NCBI GenBank assembly: GCA_015487785.1
Contig: WFPC01000018.1
Span: 1 to 64,000, forward strand
Reading direction: 5' to 3'
DNA length: 64,000 nucleotides
From: Gammaproteobacteria bacterium
GTDB taxonomy: Bacteria > Pseudomonadota > Gammaproteobacteria > S012-40
Made by a program: the position numbers and the translations under genes. The notes under the pieces are model-generated. The model did no database searches. It saw only the letters and a program-made list of their open reading frames with translations, and was not told the origin of the DNA. This document shows, in pieces, positions 16,495 to 23,451 of the stretch. Positions within the stretch are counted from its first letter, which is position 1. Each line of letters opens with the position of its first letter.

Positions 16495-16990
16495 CGGTTT
16501 TCTGTCTGTTCTGTTGCTGGTAAACCTTGCGGCCTGTGGCACGTTCACGCCCGAAGGGGCCTTGTCGGTGGGGGCTGTTGCGCCTTCCATACGTACCAAG
16601 AAGCTCGAGGATGTGGGTGGGGACATGTCCAAGCTCACCACCTACCGTTACCCCGATGAGCGCATGTACCAGTACTCCATCGATGAAGCCCTGGCCCTGG
16701 GCAAGCCTATTCTGGTGGAGTTTGCTACTCCGGGACATTGCACCGTGTGCGACAAGCAATTGCAAATGCTCAAGGCCATGATTTCCAAATACGGCTCGGA
16801 TGTCTTGTTCCTGCACATGGACCAATACAAGAATCCCGAGGCCTTCACGGCGTTCCAGGTCAAGGGTGACCCCTGGACATTTGTCATTGATGCCAATGGC
16901 AAGGTGGTGTTTCGCCAAGCGGGTCGCATGCTCTATGGCGAGCTGGACAATGTGATTAGCCAGGTGGTAGGCAAGAACGGTAATGGCTGA
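16475..16990 (+). CDS. Thioredoxin-fold lipoprotein with CTVC motif
   Basis: A lipoprotein signal peptide (LLLVNLAAC, Cys21 as lipidated residue) leads to a thioredoxin-like domain: ALALGKPILVEFATPGHCTVCDKQLQML with the redox pair C89/C92, LFLHMDQYKN, and the cis-Pro region VKGDPWTFVIDANGKVVFRQAGRM. Such proteins reduce apocytochrome or metal-site thiols, or deliver copper in oxidase assembly. Its location inside a cytochrome/oxidase cluster supports a maturation role. The true ATG is 16475; the track's longer ORF extends antisense-like into the previous gene. It overlaps the upstream gene by 20 bases and the downstream gene by 8, so all three are translationally coupled. Confidence 0.88.
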   Translation: MKRKLTSGFLSVLLLVNLAACGTFTPEGALSVGAVAPSIRTKKLEDVGGDMSKLTTYRYPDERMYQYSIDEALALGKPILVEFATPGHCTVCDKQLQMLKAMISKYGSDVLFLHMDQYKNPEAFTAFQVKGDPWTFVIDANGKVVFRQAGRMLYGELDNVISQVVGKNGNG

Positions 16991-17438
16991 AGGACGCAGC
17001 TATACCCTCGTGCAAGACAGGCGGGGGATGTATTGGGATCTGCTTCTCTATATACCGACCTTGATCGCGTTGACGTCGGTGGCGATCCAGTTGTGGTACA
17101 GTGGCAACCAGAATCTGACTTATCTGCTGGTTTTTTTGACCACTTTCATTTTCTTGATCGCGTTCAATCGAATCGCAAAAACACGCCTGATGCTCCTGCC
17201 CAGCGCGGCTGTTGCTTTTTCCGTGAGCAGGCAAGGGGTTAGTTTGCGCCTGCGCAATGGTGACGAGATCACCCTGGCCAAGGATGTGCGTTTTTTCTCC
17301 GATATGGCCGGCAAGAGTTTTGGGTTGTCTGGCGTGGATCTGTCGGGCAAGCGCCAGCAATTCGTCTTTCACAAGGGGCAATTCGAGAGCGAGGCGCTCT
17401 TCAACGATGCAAAATCGGCCCTGCGCATTTTCAAGTAA
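16983..17438 (+). CDS. Membrane protein with two helices and a C-terminal PH-like domain, 151 aa
   Basis: Two adjacent membrane segments (about residues 18-40, WDLLLYIPTLIALTSVAIQLWY, and 46-64, LTYLLVFLTTFIFLIAF) are followed by an approximately 85-residue cytoplasmic part that looks beta-rich (AFSVSRQGVSLRLRNGDEITLAKDVRFFSD ... QFVFHKGQFES) with a terminal helix. This resembles membrane proteins with small PH-like beta domains, but no family is claimed. It overlaps the thioredoxin-like gene by 8 bases and closes the 15.3-17.4-kb set. The next gene is convergent, 5 bases away. Confidence 0.7.
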   Translation: MAEGRSYTLVQDRRGMYWDLLLYIPTLIALTSVAIQLWYSGNQNLTYLLVFLTTFIFLIAFNRIAKTRLMLLPSAAVAFSVSRQGVSLRLRNGDEITLAKDVRFFSDMAGKSFGLSGVDLSGKRQQFVFHKGQFESEALFNDAKSALRIFK

Positions 17439-17443
17439 CCGAC

Positions 17444-17659
17444 CTATTGGCGGCGACGGCGAACAATATCCCAGCCCAAAAAAGCCAGTCCAATGGCCCA
17501 GACCGCGGTCACGCCAATCTGAATCTTGGTTTCCGTTTCTTCTTCTACCAGGCCGCCAATGAACATGTGTGGCAAATAAGAGATCAACAGCAGGGAGCCT
17601 GCGGCGATCAACAGGTAAACCAGGCCTTCCCGAAGGGTGAGCGGGTCTCGCGGTTTCAT
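17444..17659 (-). CDS. Small two-helix membrane protein, 71 aa
   Basis: ATG is preceded by GGAGG at 7-base spacing, which supports a real gene. The protein has a basic start (MKPRDPLTLREG), a helix VYLLIAAGSLLLISYLPHMFIGGL, an acidic turn EEETETK, a second helix IQIGVTAVWAIGLAFLGWDI, and a basic end RRRRQ. It is the only minus-strand gene within the respiratory island between 14.2 and 27.9 kb and diverges from the 96-aa ORF upstream of ccoN. The family is not recognised. Confidence 0.65.
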   Translation of the reverse strand: MKPRDPLTLREGLVYLLIAAGSLLLISYLPHMFIGGLVEEETETKIQIGVTAVWAIGLAFLGWDIVRRRRQ

Positions 17660-17978
17660 TTGGATGCCTCCATTGTCGAGTGTTGTCGGAAGTGATTATG
17701 CCGGCTCTTGTGGCGCGGCTCAAATACGCGGCTTGGTATTTCCCACGGTAGCGCTATCTTTATATAAACGCTTGGTTATTGGTGTATTTTCGGTATTTTT
17801 TGAGGGCTATTTGGCGAGTGGCTAGCCAATCGAGCGATTCGAAGAAAGATTTGTGAGTTTGTTCTTGACGATGGGTTTTGCCTGTGTCAGGATTTCCTAG
17901 TTTCTTTATATAAGTAGAAACTTTTCCGCATGCCGGTTGTCCCGGCTGCCGGAAATCAACTCGCTTCGGAGGGTGGAA
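17660..17978. other. Divergent intergenic region, 319 bp, upstream of the oxidase operon
   Basis: AT-richer than surroundings. It contains a 10-bp palindrome TGGCTAGCCA within TTGGC-N9-GCCAA (17811-17829), a -35-like TTGACG at 17865, and TATATAAG near 17907. No clear promoter pair at 17-bp spacing and no FNR box were found. No ORF with a ribosome site was seen. Confidence 0.45.
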
Positions 17979-18269
17979 ATGCAAAATAAACTAACGATAG
18001 GGAAAACCTGGGCTGTTTTGCTGGTTGCGGCATTCACCACAGGAATGGGTAACGGCAGTGTGTTTGGCGCGGCCGTGATGTGTGCTGTGGGGCGTGGTCC
18101 CTATGAGAGCTGGGGCGGCTGGGGCGCTGAAGCCTTCAGTCCTTCCACATTCTCTGGATTTATCGACGTCATGATGATCGTGTTTGGTATTGCCTTCGCC
18201 ATCATCGTCGGTGCGGCCATGTCCAAGCACGGTGAAATTGAAGCGCAGCGGGACAACACTGGCTGGTAA
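17979..18269 (+). CDS. Small two-helix membrane protein at head of oxidase operon, 96 aa
   Basis: ATG at 17979 has a GGAGGGTGG ribosome site; the track's earlier start is not supported. Helix one is about residues 9-35 (TWAVLLVAAFTTGMGNGSVFGAAVMCAV), then a Gly/Trp/Ser-rich loop (GRGPYESWGGWGAEAFSPSTFSG), then helix two about 61-80 (FIDVMMIVFGIAFAIIVGAAM), then a charged tail. No haem motif. It sits 41 bases upstream of a 30-aa ORF and 182 bases upstream of ccoN, all on one strand. The family is not recognised; position suggests an oxidase accessory. Confidence 0.65.
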   Translation: MQNKLTIGKTWAVLLVAAFTTGMGNGSVFGAAVMCAVGRGPYESWGGWGAEAFSPSTFSGFIDVMMIVFGIAFAIIVGAAMSKHGEIEAQRDNTGW

Positions 18270-18310
18270 GTCGGTACGGCTGTTGAGAAGACACACTAAA
18301 GGGGGTTCAT

Positions 18311-18403
18311 ATGTTAGCGACTTTCGCGGGAGCGTGTGGGATTCTGCTAGCTTTTTCAAGCATGTGGTTTTCTTGGTATCTGCTGAATAAAATGGAAGAA
18401 TGA
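18311..18403 (+). CDS. Tiny single-helix membrane protein, 30 aa
   Basis: Not in the track. ATG follows AAAGGGGG at 5-base spacing. The product is MLATFAGACGILLAFSSMWF then SWYLLNKMEE, a single membrane helix with a short charged end. Its size and place 48 bases before ccoN recall the small single-helix subunits of terminal oxidases. It resembles in form, though not clearly in sequence, the 30-aa ORF at 14283. Confidence 0.6.
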   Translation: MLATFAGACGILLAFSSMWFSWYLLNKMEE

Positions 18404-18451
18404 TTCTTTACTGAATCTGGGGATTTGTAATTAATTGGGAGGTGAGATTTC

Positions 18452-19861
18452 ATGCTGCTGAAATATCTCTTTGCCAAAAATGATGAGATTCCGCCGGGAT
18501 CGGCAACGATCTTTTTCGGTTTTTCATCCATTTTTTGGTTTGTTGTTGGTACGGGTTTGGGTTCTTTCAATGCCGCCAAGCTGGCGTTTCCCGACTGGGT
18601 AACCGGTACGGAAATGTTCGCTTTCGGTCACATGCGTCAGGTGCACGTTCTGGCCGTAATCCTGGGCTGGATCTCCATGGCCTTCGGTATGACCATGATG
18701 TACATGACGCCGGCGCTGGGTAACACCAAGCTGTGGTCGGAGAAGCTGGGTCTGTGGACGGTGTTCCTGTGGAATATCGGTCTGAGCCTGGGTCTGCTGC
18801 TGCTGTGGTTGGGTTTTACTTCCGGTCGTGAGTACAACGATCTGATCTGGCCCATCGACCTGGTGGTGATCTGTGGTGTGTTGCTGCCGTTGGGCATCAA
18901 CGTATGGATGACTATTGCGCATCGTAAGACACAAGGTATCTATATCACCAACTGGTTCTTCGGTGCCTGTATTTTCATGGTGATCGTGGTGTTTGTCGTG
19001 GGTCAGTCGCCCGAGCTGTTCGGTCTGACCGGGTTGACCGAGGCATACCTCACCTTCTGGTTCGCGCACAACGTGTTGGGCTTGTGGATCACTCCGGTTG
19101 CCGCGGCCATCGCCTACTACACCATTCCGAAGCTGACCGGTAATCCGCTGTATTCACACCGGATTGCACACCTGCACTTCTGGGCCATCATCGCTTTCTA
19201 CTCGACGCCGGCTTCTCACCACCTGATGTCAGCTCCGCTGCCCGAGTGGTTGAAGTCCTTTGCCTCTGTGGAAGGTGTGTTGATCCTCATTCCGGCAATT
19301 GCCTTCGTGGCCAACATCCTGCTGACCATGAAGGGCAAGTGGAGCATGTTCGTCGAGAACGTGGAAACCAAGTTCTCCATCACTGGCGTGTTGCTGGCCA
19401 TTCCCCTGAATATGCAGGGTGGCTTCCAGCAGACTCGCGCGATCAACTGGTATGTGCATGGCACGGGCTGGATCGTGGCTCACGCTCACCTGGCTCTGCT
19501 GGGGATGTCGAGCTTCCTGGAGGCGGCAGCTGTATATTTCGGTCTGCAGCAAATGCTGCGCCGCAAGCTGTACTCCCTGACGCTGGCCAACCTGCACTAC
19601 TGGTTCTTCCTCGTTGGTTTCTGCATCTACTGGATCTCCATGACCATCGCCGGCCTGATCCAGGGCGCTGGCAAGATCTACGAGGTTCCGTACATCGACG
19701 TGGTCGTTGCCGAGCACCCCTACATGATCGCCCGCTGGGTGGGTGGTACCATGGTGTTCACCGGTAACGTCGTATGGCTCTACAACATGTGGATGACTGC
19801 CCGCGAAGGTACCCTGGTACCGGCTGGCAAGTACGCCCACGAGTTGGCTTACGAGCGGTAA
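18452..19861 (+). CDS. ccoN: Divergent cbb3-type (C-family) cytochrome c oxidase subunit I
   Basis: This 469-aa, twelve-helix protein has the C-family haem-copper pattern. By eye-alignment to cbb3 CcoN: His65 (MRQVHV) as a haem b ligand; His206 (FAHNVLG) and His256-His257 (STPASHHLM) as CuB ligands; Tyr250, five residues before the HH pair, at the place of the cross-linked Tyr of cbb3 oxidases; His344 and His346 (IVAHAHLALLG) as haem b3 and haem b ligands. Retention of Tyr argues for O2 reduction rather than NO reduction. The FEGPMM segment of CcoN reads MQGGFQQ here, apparently replacing a conserved Glu by Gln. GGGAGGTGAG precedes ATG. It is followed by an enlarged CcoO-like gene; no ccoP follows. 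Confidence 0.88.
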   Translation: MLLKYLFAKNDEIPPGSATIFFGFSSIFWFVVGTGLGSFNAAKLAFPDWVTGTEMFAFGHMRQVHVLAVILGWISMAFGMTMMYMTPALGNTKLWSEKLGLWTVFLWNIGLSLGLLLLWLGFTSGREYNDLIWPIDLVVICGVLLPLGINVWMTIAHRKTQGIYITNWFFGACIFMVIVVFVVGQSPELFGLTGLTEAYLTFWFAHNVLGLWITPVAAAIAYYTIPKLTGNPLYSHRIAHLHFWAIIAFYSTPASHHLMSAPLPEWLKSFASVEGVLILIPAIAFVANILLTMKGKWSMFVENVETKFSITGVLLAIPLNMQGGFQQTRAINWYVHGTGWIVAHAHLALLGMSSFLEAAAVYFGLQQMLRRKLYSLTLANLHYWFFLVGFCIYWISMTIAGLIQGAGKIYEVPYIDVVVAEHPYMIARWVGGTMVFTGNVVWLYNMWMTAREGTLVPAGKYAHELAYER

Positions 19862-19951
19862 GAGTCGACGGAATAAAGCAAATAACGTTGTAAATGCCTG
19901 GGCCTCCGCTGGGGGCCCAGGTGCTCCAAAAATTAGGGAGGAGGAATCACA

Positions 19952-20908
19952 GTGGGCTTCAGACAATACAAATTTGGTGCGGCCGGTGTCGGTCTGATGC
20001 TTGGCTTTTCCATGTGCATCACGCTGTTTGGTCCGAGTAACGATTTCCGCTCAGGGGTTTCCACCTGGGTGGGGCTGGACAAGCAGTTGTCACTGGGCCG
20101 AGTCATCGGATTCAGCTACGAAGATCCGACCGTTTCGGGTGATGGCAAGCCGGTCACCGTTATCCTGGACAAGGATCCCAAGACGGGTGAGGCCATCGAT
20201 CCGCCTCAGCGCTTCTATGTCTACAAGGCAGGAACCAAGTTCTCTCCGGGTGTGAATCACCCCGAGTTGCTGGGTCCTGGTGTCGAAGACCTGAGCCTGA
20301 GCATTGGCAAGATCAAGGCTGCCGACGTGTCGTCCGGTGCCGTGTTCACCGTTTCCAAGGGTGAGTTCAACGGCGAGGAAATCGACTACATCGAGAACGT
20401 GACCGCCACTCGTGGCTGGTCACCCGAGGAAACGCTGCGAGCTGCCGGTGACGAAAACAGCCGTTATGTGGGCAAGGGCAAGACCATCTACATCTCGGAA
20501 GGTTGCTGGTGGTGTCATACCCTGCTGCCCGAGCAGACACAAGACTGGCAGGTGTTCGGTGCGCCGCCTTTCTTGGGCGACTTCAATGGGGAGATGCCCA
20601 CCGCGTTTGGGTCCGACCGCAAGGCACCCGACCTGCTTCACGTAGCGGCGCGCAACTCTTCGCGTGAGTGGATGGAGATGCACTTTTTCAATCCGCGTCT
20701 GGTACAGCCTAACTCCATCATGCCTCGCTTCGACTATCTGTGGGGCAAGACGGATGCGGATGGCAACACCATCGACTACGCGAAGTGGCGTGCAGAGTAC
20801 ATGGCCTATCTGAATGGTGAGTCTATCTATCCGCCGGAAGTACCGAAGCCTGCGCCCGATTCAGAGGTCAGGGCTTTGATCGACTGGATTCTCACGAGCT
20901 TGAAATAA
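19952..20908 (+). CDS. ccoO: CcoO-like monohaem cytochrome c subunit with large insertion
   Basis: An N-terminal helix (residues 7-27) anchors the protein. The C-terminal half matches CcoO: GKTIYISEGCWWCHTLLPEQTQDW with CxxCH at 185-189, FGSDRKAPDLLHVAARNSSREWMEMHFFNPRLVQPNSIMPRFDYLW with the Met ligand at 257. Typical CcoO is about 200 aa; this is 318 aa because some 130 residues of beta-rich, haem-free sequence lie between anchor and haem domain (DPTVSGDGKPVTVILDKDPKTGEAIDPP...). GTG start has GGGAGGAGG. It is 90 bases downstream of ccoN. It should pass electrons from soluble cytochromes to the CcoN haems. Confidence 0.87.
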   Translation: MGFRQYKFGAAGVGLMLGFSMCITLFGPSNDFRSGVSTWVGLDKQLSLGRVIGFSYEDPTVSGDGKPVTVILDKDPKTGEAIDPPQRFYVYKAGTKFSPGVNHPELLGPGVEDLSLSIGKIKAADVSSGAVFTVSKGEFNGEEIDYIENVTATRGWSPEETLRAAGDENSRYVGKGKTIYISEGCWWCHTLLPEQTQDWQVFGAPPFLGDFNGEMPTAFGSDRKAPDLLHVAARNSSREWMEMHFFNPRLVQPNSIMPRFDYLWGKTDADGNTIDYAKWRAEYMAYLNGESIYPPEVPKPAPDSEVRALIDWILTSLK

Positions 20909-20923
20909 GAGGGGGTATAAGAA

Positions 20924-21562
20924 ATGGGATTCAAATTTGATCAGCCTCTTTACTCGCTCTCCGACGAGCAAGAGCAGAAGGAAATTCTGGCTTTGTGGGA
21001 ATCGGAGAAGCACGGTGGTCTGTGGGAAGGCAACAATCGTCTGCCTTTCCCGCTGACCTTCCTGATCGCATTGGTTATCCTGACGGCATTCATGATTACC
21101 ATGCCGATCTGGGGTCAGCGTCCAACGGCTCAGGATTTCGCCAATCACGTCAAGCTGATGGATTCGCCTGAAGTCCAGCGTTTGGCCACCCCGGAAGAGA
21201 AGATGAAGTATGTGGCCAATGCGGCTTACCAGATGGCGGACAATCGCACCAAGGGCAACCTTGAGCGTCACCCCATCACCTGGGACGATCTGCTGAATAT
21301 CGCTCCACAGATCAAGGAAATCCAGGCGGGCAAGGGTAAGTATCCGCTGGACAACTATACTGTGCTGGGTGATCGCATCGTATTGGCCAATTTCGAGGGT
21401 AACATGCGTCCCGATGGTCTGCGCGAGCGTAAACAGCCGTGGTGGGATATCGGGTTTACCATCGACGTGTTCTACGTGAGTTACTTCATTCTCACTGTGT
21501 TTCTGATCGTCAAGCGCCTGCCGCACTTCTCGCGCAAGCCTGATATGTCGAAAGCAAGTTAA
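20924..21562 (+). CDS. Haem-free two-helix membrane protein in the CcoP position, 212 aa
   Basis: It follows ccoO by 15 bases with ribosome site AGAGGGGG. Residues about 43-63 (PFPLTFLIALVILTAFMITMP) and 184-203 (FYVSYFILTVFLIVKRL) are membrane helices; the 120 residues between are soluble and probably periplasmic. There is no CxxCH, so it cannot replace the dihaem CcoP as an electron carrier. The N-terminal cytoplasmic part is charged (SLSDEQEQKEILALWESEKHGG). I do not recognise the family. Its place directly after the two catalytic subunits makes a structural subunit or assembly role likely, but that is inference. Confidence 0.8.
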   Translation: MGFKFDQPLYSLSDEQEQKEILALWESEKHGGLWEGNNRLPFPLTFLIALVILTAFMITMPIWGQRPTAQDFANHVKLMDSPEVQRLATPEEKMKYVANAAYQMADNRTKGNLERHPITWDDLLNIAPQIKEIQAGKGKYPLDNYTVLGDRIVLANFEGNMRPDGLRERKQPWWDIGFTIDVFYVSYFILTVFLIVKRLPHFSRKPDMSKAS

Positions 21563-21574
21563 GGGAGATGTGAA

Positions 21575-21721
21575 ATGATCGATATCGACAATGGCCCATT
21601 GGTATTTGCAGTCATCATCTTTTTCGTCTTCCTGCTGCCGGCGCTCTATGGAATGCTGTTCGTGGATGCGTTCTGGAAGAAGCATCAGCAAGAGTCGACC
21701 GATGACGACGTATTCAACTAA
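21575..21721 (+). CDS. Small single-helix membrane protein (CcoQ-like position), 48 aa
   Basis: Not in the track. ATG has GGGAGATG upstream at good spacing. The product starts MIDIDNGPLVFAVIIFFVFLLPALYGML and ends in a charged tail FWKKHQQESTDDDVFN. One helix plus a short cytoplasmic tail is the CcoQ plan; sequence identity with CcoQ is not obvious. It lies 12 bases after the 212-aa gene and is the last gene before a strong terminator. Confidence 0.68.
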   Translation: MIDIDNGPLVFAVIIFFVFLLPALYGMLFVDAFWKKHQQESTDDDVFN

Positions 21722-21741
21722 AACAAAGCTGTATTGACTCG

Positions 21742-21770
21742 AAAGCCGCTCTCAGGAGCGGCTTTTTTTT
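21742..21770 (+). terminator. Intrinsic terminator closing the oxidase operon
   Basis: AAAGCCGCT-ctcagg-AGCGGCTTT with a run of eight T residues, 20 bases after the stop of the 48-aa gene. Confidence 0.93.
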
Positions 21771-21831
21771 AGGCAAGAAAAGCCCAAATCAATTAAAATG
21801 CTGATCCTGCTTCGAGATTTCCGAGGGATGG

Positions 21832-22176
21832 ATGGTGACTCTTCAACTTTATGATGTGTTCGTGCATTTGTTCGACTTAATGGATGGCATAACTTTTTTT
21901 CATGGTCTTGTTGCCGAGGCGGAGGATTCCGGCAAATATGTTTTTGGAATTGATATGAGTATTGAGGGTCTAAGATCCAAACAATACAGTTACTATATTT
22001 TCGGGTTCCTGATTCTTTCAATAATACTTTTCTCCTACATTATTTATTTGTATTTGCCCAAGGGAGGAAAGTCACTCAAAAAAGGTGAAAAAGTCATGTT
22101 TGGAGCCCTGGTTTTGGGGGTGATCGCGGCCATTATCATTGGCTGGATCCAGTTGATCGAAGGATATCTACTTTAA
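21832..22176 (+). CDS. Membrane protein of unknown function, AT-rich gene, 114 aa
   Basis: Two C-terminal helices are seen (about residues 53-75, YYIFGFLILSIILFSYIIYLYL, and 88-110, MFGALVLGVIAAIIIGWIQLI), with a basic loop between (PKGGKSLKKGEK). The N-terminal 50 residues are partly hydrophobic with acidic patches. Base composition is clearly more AT-rich than neighbours (for example TTATGATGTGTTCG), which could mean recent gain or relaxed selection. Start is uncertain: ATG 21832, GTG 21835 or ATG 21828 lie close together near GAGGG. It is the first gene after the terminator and 10 bases before the CcoS-like gene. Not recognised. Confidence 0.6.
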   Translation: MVTLQLYDVFVHLFDLMDGITFFHGLVAEAEDSGKYVFGIDMSIEGLRSKQYSYYIFGFLILSIILFSYIIYLYLPKGGKSLKKGEKVMFGALVLGVIAAIIIGWIQLIEGYLL

Positions 22177-22186
22177 AGGTGTGACA

Positions 22187-22462
22187 ATGGCGGAATTTTT
22201 TCAAAATCTACCGGATGGCTGGACCATCTATCTTTGGCTGATTGTTGCGGCCATGATCTTGATCGCGGCAGGTTTCATGCTGCGCTGGGCGGCCAAGAAC
22301 AACCAATTCGATGAAGACATCAAATATGTGGTGTTCGATGAGACGGACAAGGACAAGATGACCGAGGAAGAATTCAAGAAATACCAGGAAGTGATCGAGG
22401 AGCAGAAAAAGGCGCGTGAGGCAGCCCTGCGGGAGAAAGCGAAGCGACATGCGGAGAGGTGA
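22187..22462 (+). CDS. CcoS/FixS-like cbb3 oxidase assembly protein with extended tail
   Basis: One membrane helix (residues about 12-33, WTIYLWLIVAAMILIAAGFML) is followed by RWAAKNNQFDEDIKYVVFDETDKDK. This matches the CcoS pattern (helix, WAxxxxQFDD..., then a hydrophobic-Phe-Asp segment), a protein needed for cofactor insertion in cbb3 oxidases. The extra 35 residues (MTEEEFKKYQEVIEEQKKAREAALREKAKRHAER) form a charged coiled coil that usual CcoS proteins lack. ATG 22187 follows AAAGGTG; the track's GTG lies two codons upstream. It overlaps the next cytochrome gene by 14 bases. It ties this second operon functionally to the CcoN-CcoO oxidase. Confidence 0.65.
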   Translation: MAEFFQNLPDGWTIYLWLIVAAMILIAAGFMLRWAAKNNQFDEDIKYVVFDETDKDKMTEEEFKKYQEVIEEQKKAREAALREKAKRHAER

Positions 22463-22946
22463 GAAAGGCATCGTCGTGGCGATGGTGATCTCAGTCGCCG
22501 TATTGGGTGGTTATCGCTGGTATAAGAATGCACAGGATACCGAAGAAGACCCCGGGATTCCCTTCTATTCAACCGCAAGTCCGGAGTTGACATCGAAGGC
22601 GGCGAAAATCATGCACCGGGAGAACTGCAAGGATTGCCACAGCTTATGGGGTACCAAGGACTTCACCCAGGCGGTGCCGGCGCCGTCCCTGGACGGCATC
22701 GGCCGATTTCGCAGCGAGGAGTGGTTGTACAAATATTTCTCGGCCGAAGTGCCACAAGATATTTTGCCAACGCGGCTGAAGCCGCAATACCGCATGCCTT
22801 CCATGGCGCACCTGTCCGAGGAAGAGCGGCGGGTGTTGGCCAAATATATGGCCAGTCTCCAGGTGGAGGACTGGTATTTCGAAGAAACCAAAAAAGCACG
22901 CTACGAGAAGTTGACAGGGAAGCCTTATCCTGGCGATGAACAATAA
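22449..22946 (+). CDS. Membrane-anchored monohaem cytochrome c, 165 aa
   Basis: A short N-terminal anchor (residues about 7-24, GIVVAMVISVAVLGGYRW) is followed by one class I haem domain: AKIMHRENCKDCHSLWG with CxxCH at 60-64, APSLDGIGRFRSEEWLYKYF, and the Met ligand in PQYRMPSMAHLSEEERRVLAKYM. This is the same layout as the 15329 product, and the gene order cytochrome c then membrane protein is repeated. ATG at 22449 overlaps the CcoS-like gene; the track start at 22416 is upstream read-through. The stop overlaps the following gene by 11 bases. Confidence 0.88.
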   Translation: MRRGEKGIVVAMVISVAVLGGYRWYKNAQDTEEDPGIPFYSTASPELTSKAAKIMHRENCKDCHSLWGTKDFTQAVPAPSLDGIGRFRSEEWLYKYFSAEVPQDILPTRLKPQYRMPSMAHLSEEERRVLAKYMASLQVEDWYFEETKKARYEKLTGKPYPGDEQ

Positions 22947-23436
22947 TCCATTGAAATTCAAATTAATCGAGCTGAGCTGGGCTACCATGGCGCTCGCCGC
23001 GGCGTCGGTGGTGATTTTTGTGGGCAATCAGGTGCTGGATGTGTCCATGGATATTTTCTATGGTGTGAGTACCTTCAATCCGCGCTGGATTACCAACTTG
23101 TTTCTCGTGCCCTTCATTGCGGGAATCGTGGTTTCCCTGATCTATGGTCTGGGCGGAAAAATCATCGCCCATTTGGCGCCCCTGCCCGTGATGTTGTTCA
23201 ATTATCTCTCCCTGGACAAGGCCCTGTTGCCGGAAGGCGTGGTGCAACTGCCGATCTATTATTGGCTGCTGGTCGTCATCGTGGCCATGGAGTTTGCGGG
23301 TATTGGAGGTGTGGTCGGTGAGATTTTGATCAAGAAAACCTATGGGCGGCGGCCCAAGGAAGCCATTCATGTGCGTTACCAGCGTGGCATCAAGGAGCGC
23401 CTGGGTGGTCCTGCCGGGCAGTCAGACACGGAATAG
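22936..23436 (+). CDS. Four-helix membrane protein, 166 aa, unknown
   Basis: Hydrophobic segments lie at about residues 14-36, 50-72, 76-95 and 104-131 (LPIYYWLLVVIVAMEFAGIGGVVGEILI). The C-terminus is basic (KKTYGRRPKEAIHVRYQRGIKERLGG). His and Met are few within the helices, so a haem-b role is not evident; H80 (IIAHLAPLP) is the only His in a helix. The gene overlaps the cytochrome c gene by 11 bases and is followed after 15 bases by the SUMF1-domain gene, so they are one operon. Not recognised. Confidence 0.7.
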   Translation: MNNNPLKFKLIELSWATMALAAASVVIFVGNQVLDVSMDIFYGVSTFNPRWITNLFLVPFIAGIVVSLIYGLGGKIIAHLAPLPVMLFNYLSLDKALLPEGVVQLPIYYWLLVVIVAMEFAGIGGVVGEILIKKTYGRRPKEAIHVRYQRGIKERLGGPAGQSDTE

Positions 23437-23451
23437 ACGAGCAGTAGGGGA

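Noticed and set aside
18452-20908. NO reductase (NorB/NorC) identity for the oxidase genes
   Set aside because: Tyr at the cross-link position and the HH spacing match cbb3 O2 reductases; cNOR lacks that Tyr.
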